A stretch of 64,000 bases of DNA, from assembly GCF_007018905.1 (NCBI RefSeq), contig NZ_CP041402.1:2096001-2160000 (forward strand), written 5' to 3'. Below the pieces are notes generated by a model. It was given only the letters and a program-made list of their open reading frames with translations, had not been told where the DNA came from and made no database searches. Below are positions 62,280 to 64,000 of the stretch, in pieces. Numbering within the stretch: the stretch's first letter is position 1; each line of letters starts with the position of its first letter. Source of the stretch: Tardiphaga sp. vice304. Its GTDB lineage: Bacteria > Pseudomonadota > Alphaproteobacteria > Rhizobiales > Xanthobacteraceae. The position numbers and the translations under genes are program-made.

Positions 62280-63215
62280 ATGTCCAACCCCGCCATCCGC
62301 GTGTTCGCTACCGATCTGGCGTTCCCCGAAGGCCCCGTGGTGCTGCCGGACGGCTCTGTGGTGCTGGTGGAAATCCGCGCGCAGCAATTGACGCGGGTAT
62401 GGCCGGACGGACGCAAGGAAGTGGTGGCCAAAATTCCCGGCGGGCCGAACGGCGCGGCGATGGGGCCGGACGGCAAGATCTATCTCTGCAACAATGGCGG
62501 CTTCGGCTGGCATCCGTCGCGCGGCACCTTGATGCCCGGCGCGCCGGAGCCGCATGAATATATCGGCGGCTCGCTGCAGCGCGTCGATCTGCATTCCGGC
62601 GCGGTCGAAACCTTGTTCGACAAATGCGGCGAGCACGGCCTGCGCGGGCCGAACGATCTGGTGTTCGACCGCGAGGGCGGGCTGTGGTTCTCTGACCTCG
62701 GAAAGCGCCGCGCCCGCGACATGGATGTCGGCGGCGCCTATTACATCAAGCCGGGCATGACCGGCATTTCCGAGCAGGTGTATGGCGTGCTGCCGGCCAA
62801 TGGCATCGGCCTGTCGCCCGACGAGAAGACGATGTACATCGCGGAGACGCCGACCGCGCGGCTGTGGGCTTACGATCTTTCTGCGCCCGGCGAGGTCAAG
62901 CCGGCGGAGGTGATCTACCGCGGCGAGCGCGGCCATCCGATCGCCGGCCTCGGCGGTTACCAGATGTTCGATTCGCTCGCCGTGGAAGCCTCCGGCAACA
63001 TCTGCGTTGCGACGCTGGTCTCAGGCTGCATCTCGGTGATCGCGCCGGACGGAAAACTGGTCGAGCAGGTGCCGACCGGCGACCGCGTCACCACCAATAT
63101 TGCGTTCGGCGGGCCGGAGCTTAAAACCGCCTACATCACGCTGTCGGGCCGTGGCGAACTGATCGCGATGGACTGGCCGCGCGGCGGCCTGCCGCTGAAT
63201 TTTCTGAACAAGTAA
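62280..63215 (+). CDS. SMP-30/gluconolactonase family protein
   Basis: 311 residues, no signal peptide, six-bladed propeller. Metal-ligand segments typical of SMP-30: FPEGPVVLPDG (Glu), GPNGAAMGPDGKIYLCNNGG, LRGPNDLVFDREGGLWFSDLG (Asn/Asp) and PANGIGLSPDEKTMYIAET (Asn, Asp). These enzymes hydrolyse aldonolactones, such as gluconolactone to gluconate; the gluconate could feed gntK at 690. AAAGGGAG lies 5 bases before ATG 62280. Confidence 0.9.
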   Translation: MSNPAIRVFATDLAFPEGPVVLPDGSVVLVEIRAQQLTRVWPDGRKEVVAKIPGGPNGAAMGPDGKIYLCNNGGFGWHPSRGTLMPGAPEPHEYIGGSLQRVDLHSGAVETLFDKCGEHGLRGPNDLVFDREGGLWFSDLGKRRARDMDVGGAYYIKPGMTGISEQVYGVLPANGIGLSPDEKTMYIAETPTARLWAYDLSAPGEVKPAEVIYRGERGHPIAGLGGYQMFDSLAVEASGNICVATLVSGCISVIAPDGKLVEQVPTGDRVTTNIAFGGPELKTAYITLSGRGELIAMDWPRGGLPLNFLNK

Positions 63216-63219
63216 TTTT

Positions 63220-63305
63220 GTCATTGCGAGGAGCGAAGCGACGCGGCAATCCAGAGCCACTGGCGAAGACTGGATTGCTTCGTCGCAAGAGCTCCTCGCA
63301 ATGAC
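63220..63305. repeat. intergenic inverted repeat, family J
   Basis: GTCATTGCGAGGAGCGAAGC and its near reverse complement (GAGCTCCTCGCAATGAC) at the ends, with GGCAATCCAG and CTGGATTGC inside. About 85 bp. The ATG inside its right end is not the start of the next gene. Confidence 0.88.
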
Positions 63306-63318
63306 GATAGGGATAAAT

Positions 63319-63903
63319 ATGCCGTGGCTTGAACCTGTAACGCTGCAAGGGGCCCATGCCCGGCTCGAGCCGCTTTCGAAAGACCACACCGACGGCCTGA
63401 TGGCGGCGATCGGCGATCTCTCCAGCATCTGGTACACCGCGATCCCGACCGCCGAGAAGATGCCCGCCGAGATCGAGCGGCGGCTGGCTTTGCAGGCATC
63501 GGGCGCGATGCTGCCGTTCACGGTGGTCGATGCCGACGGCCAGGTCGCCGGCATGACGACTTACATGAACGTCGATGCCGCCAACCGCCGCGTCGAGATC
63601 GGCTCGACCTGGTACGCCAAACGCGTGCAGCGGACCGCGCTCAACACCCAGTGCAAGCTGCTCCTGCTGCAGCACGCCTTCGAGAAACTCGACTGCATCG
63701 CGGTGGAATTCCGCACGCATTTTTTCAACCACCAGAGCCGCCGCGGCATCGAGCGACTCGGCGCGAAATATGACGGCATCATCCGCAACCACCAGATCGC
63801 CCCCAACGGCACGCTGCGCGACACCGTGGTGTACAGCATCATCGCGTCGGAATGGCCGACCGTGAAGGCGCATCTGACCTATCAGATGGAGCGGGAGAGG
63901 TAG
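63319..63903 (+). CDS. GNAT-family N-acetyltransferase
   Basis: 194 residues. The RimJ/RimL-type fold is shown by VTLQGAHARLEPLSKDH, VEIGSTWYAKRVQRTALNTQCKLLLLQHAF (acetyl-CoA loop) and HFFNHQSRRGIERLGAKYDG. It acetylates an amino group of an unknown substrate. ATG 63319 has AGGGA upstream; an in-frame ATG at 63301 lies within a repeat. Confidence 0.88.
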   Translation: MPWLEPVTLQGAHARLEPLSKDHTDGLMAAIGDLSSIWYTAIPTAEKMPAEIERRLALQASGAMLPFTVVDADGQVAGMTTYMNVDAANRRVEIGSTWYAKRVQRTALNTQCKLLLLQHAFEKLDCIAVEFRTHFFNHQSRRGIERLGAKYDGIIRNHQIAPNGTLRDTVVYSIIASEWPTVKAHLTYQMERER

Positions 63904-63928
63904 GCGGTTCTGCGATTTTGGAACGGTC

Positions 63929-63971
63929 ATGTTTTGTCACCTCTCCCCGTTGGGGAGAGGTGACAAAACAT
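63929..63971. repeat. perfect 20-bp inverted repeat after GNAT gene
   Basis: Two exact 20-base arms (left arm ATGTTTTGTCACCTCTCCCC) separated by GTT. The inner CTCTCCCC/GGGGAGAG part is the same as in the hairpin at 41765-41785. Possibly a bidirectional terminator or a repeat remnant. Confidence 0.75.
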
Positions 63972-64000
63972 TAGTGGCGGGATTTGGCGTGAGACATATG

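Overview
The window is high-GC alphaproteobacterial chromosome and looks like the Bradyrhizobium/Rhodopseudomonas group (Nitrobacteraceae). The basis is a fused transaldolase/glucose-6-phosphate isomerase, a short-type 6-phosphogluconate dehydrogenase, a pqqABCDE operon, DUF6894 and MXKDX-repeat proteins, an intracellular PHA depolymerase, and about ten families of intergenic inverted repeats typical of these genomes. I saw no rRNA, tRNA, CRISPR array, transposase or phage gene. Most genes are recognisable at family level. Assignments come from reading motifs, not from database searches.

Layout. (1) 1-7356, minus strand: a tightly overlapped pentose-phosphate operon tal-pgi > gnd > zwf > pgl > gntK > HAD phosphatase; the last gene is cut by the left edge. 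(2) 7617-12631, minus: pqqA-B-C-D-E followed by a proline-iminopeptidase-like hydrolase and a small alpha/beta-barrel protein. (3) 12835-17756, plus: DUF6894, an exported PQQ-type sugar dehydrogenase with its dihaem cytochrome c, an amidase, glutathione peroxidase and DUF3297. The sugar dehydrogenase, an SMP-30/gluconolactonase at 62280 and gntK together could form a route from sugar to 6-phosphogluconate. (4) About 17.9-52.5 kb: a large catabolic island. (5) 52524-63903: housekeeping and accessory genes (secreted VCBS and MXKDX proteins, AraC/MFS pair, LuxR-type regulator, PhaZ, GST, an unrecognised bicupin, SMP-30, GNAT).

The island is the most interesting part. It has two ABC uptake systems (NitT/TauT type and Liv type) and two acyl/aryl-CoA ligases. 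It has an 783-residue FAD-monooxygenase/Old-Yellow-Enzyme fusion of the 2-aminobenzoyl-CoA monooxygenase/reductase (salicylyl-CoA 5-hydroxylase) type, and a second FAD monooxygenase. It also has beta-oxidation-type enzymes (enoyl-CoA hydratase, SDR, 3-hydroxyacyl-CoA dehydrogenase, two acyl-CoA-dehydrogenase-fold proteins), a RidA protein, a formamidase-like hydrolase, a NicX-like extradiol dioxygenase, a flavin reductase-MarR fusion, an octopine-dehydrogenase-family protein, two paralogous cupins and malonyl-CoA decarboxylase. I infer CoA-dependent aerobic breakdown of an amino- or hydroxy-substituted aromatic acid; anthranilate is the best guess.

The island is tied together by a DNA motif that I found by eye: nine copies of a partly palindromic element (consensus YTTKAAGNNTAAA, usually followed by an AAT-rich tail) lie 30-160 bp upstream of the first genes of its transcription units. 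One copy sits in the middle of the divergent promoter of the MarR gene at 48848. The simplest reading is one MarR-type regulon of about 35 kb that includes both transporters and perhaps malonyl-CoA decarboxylase. This is inference from sequence and needs a genome-wide motif scan and binding tests.
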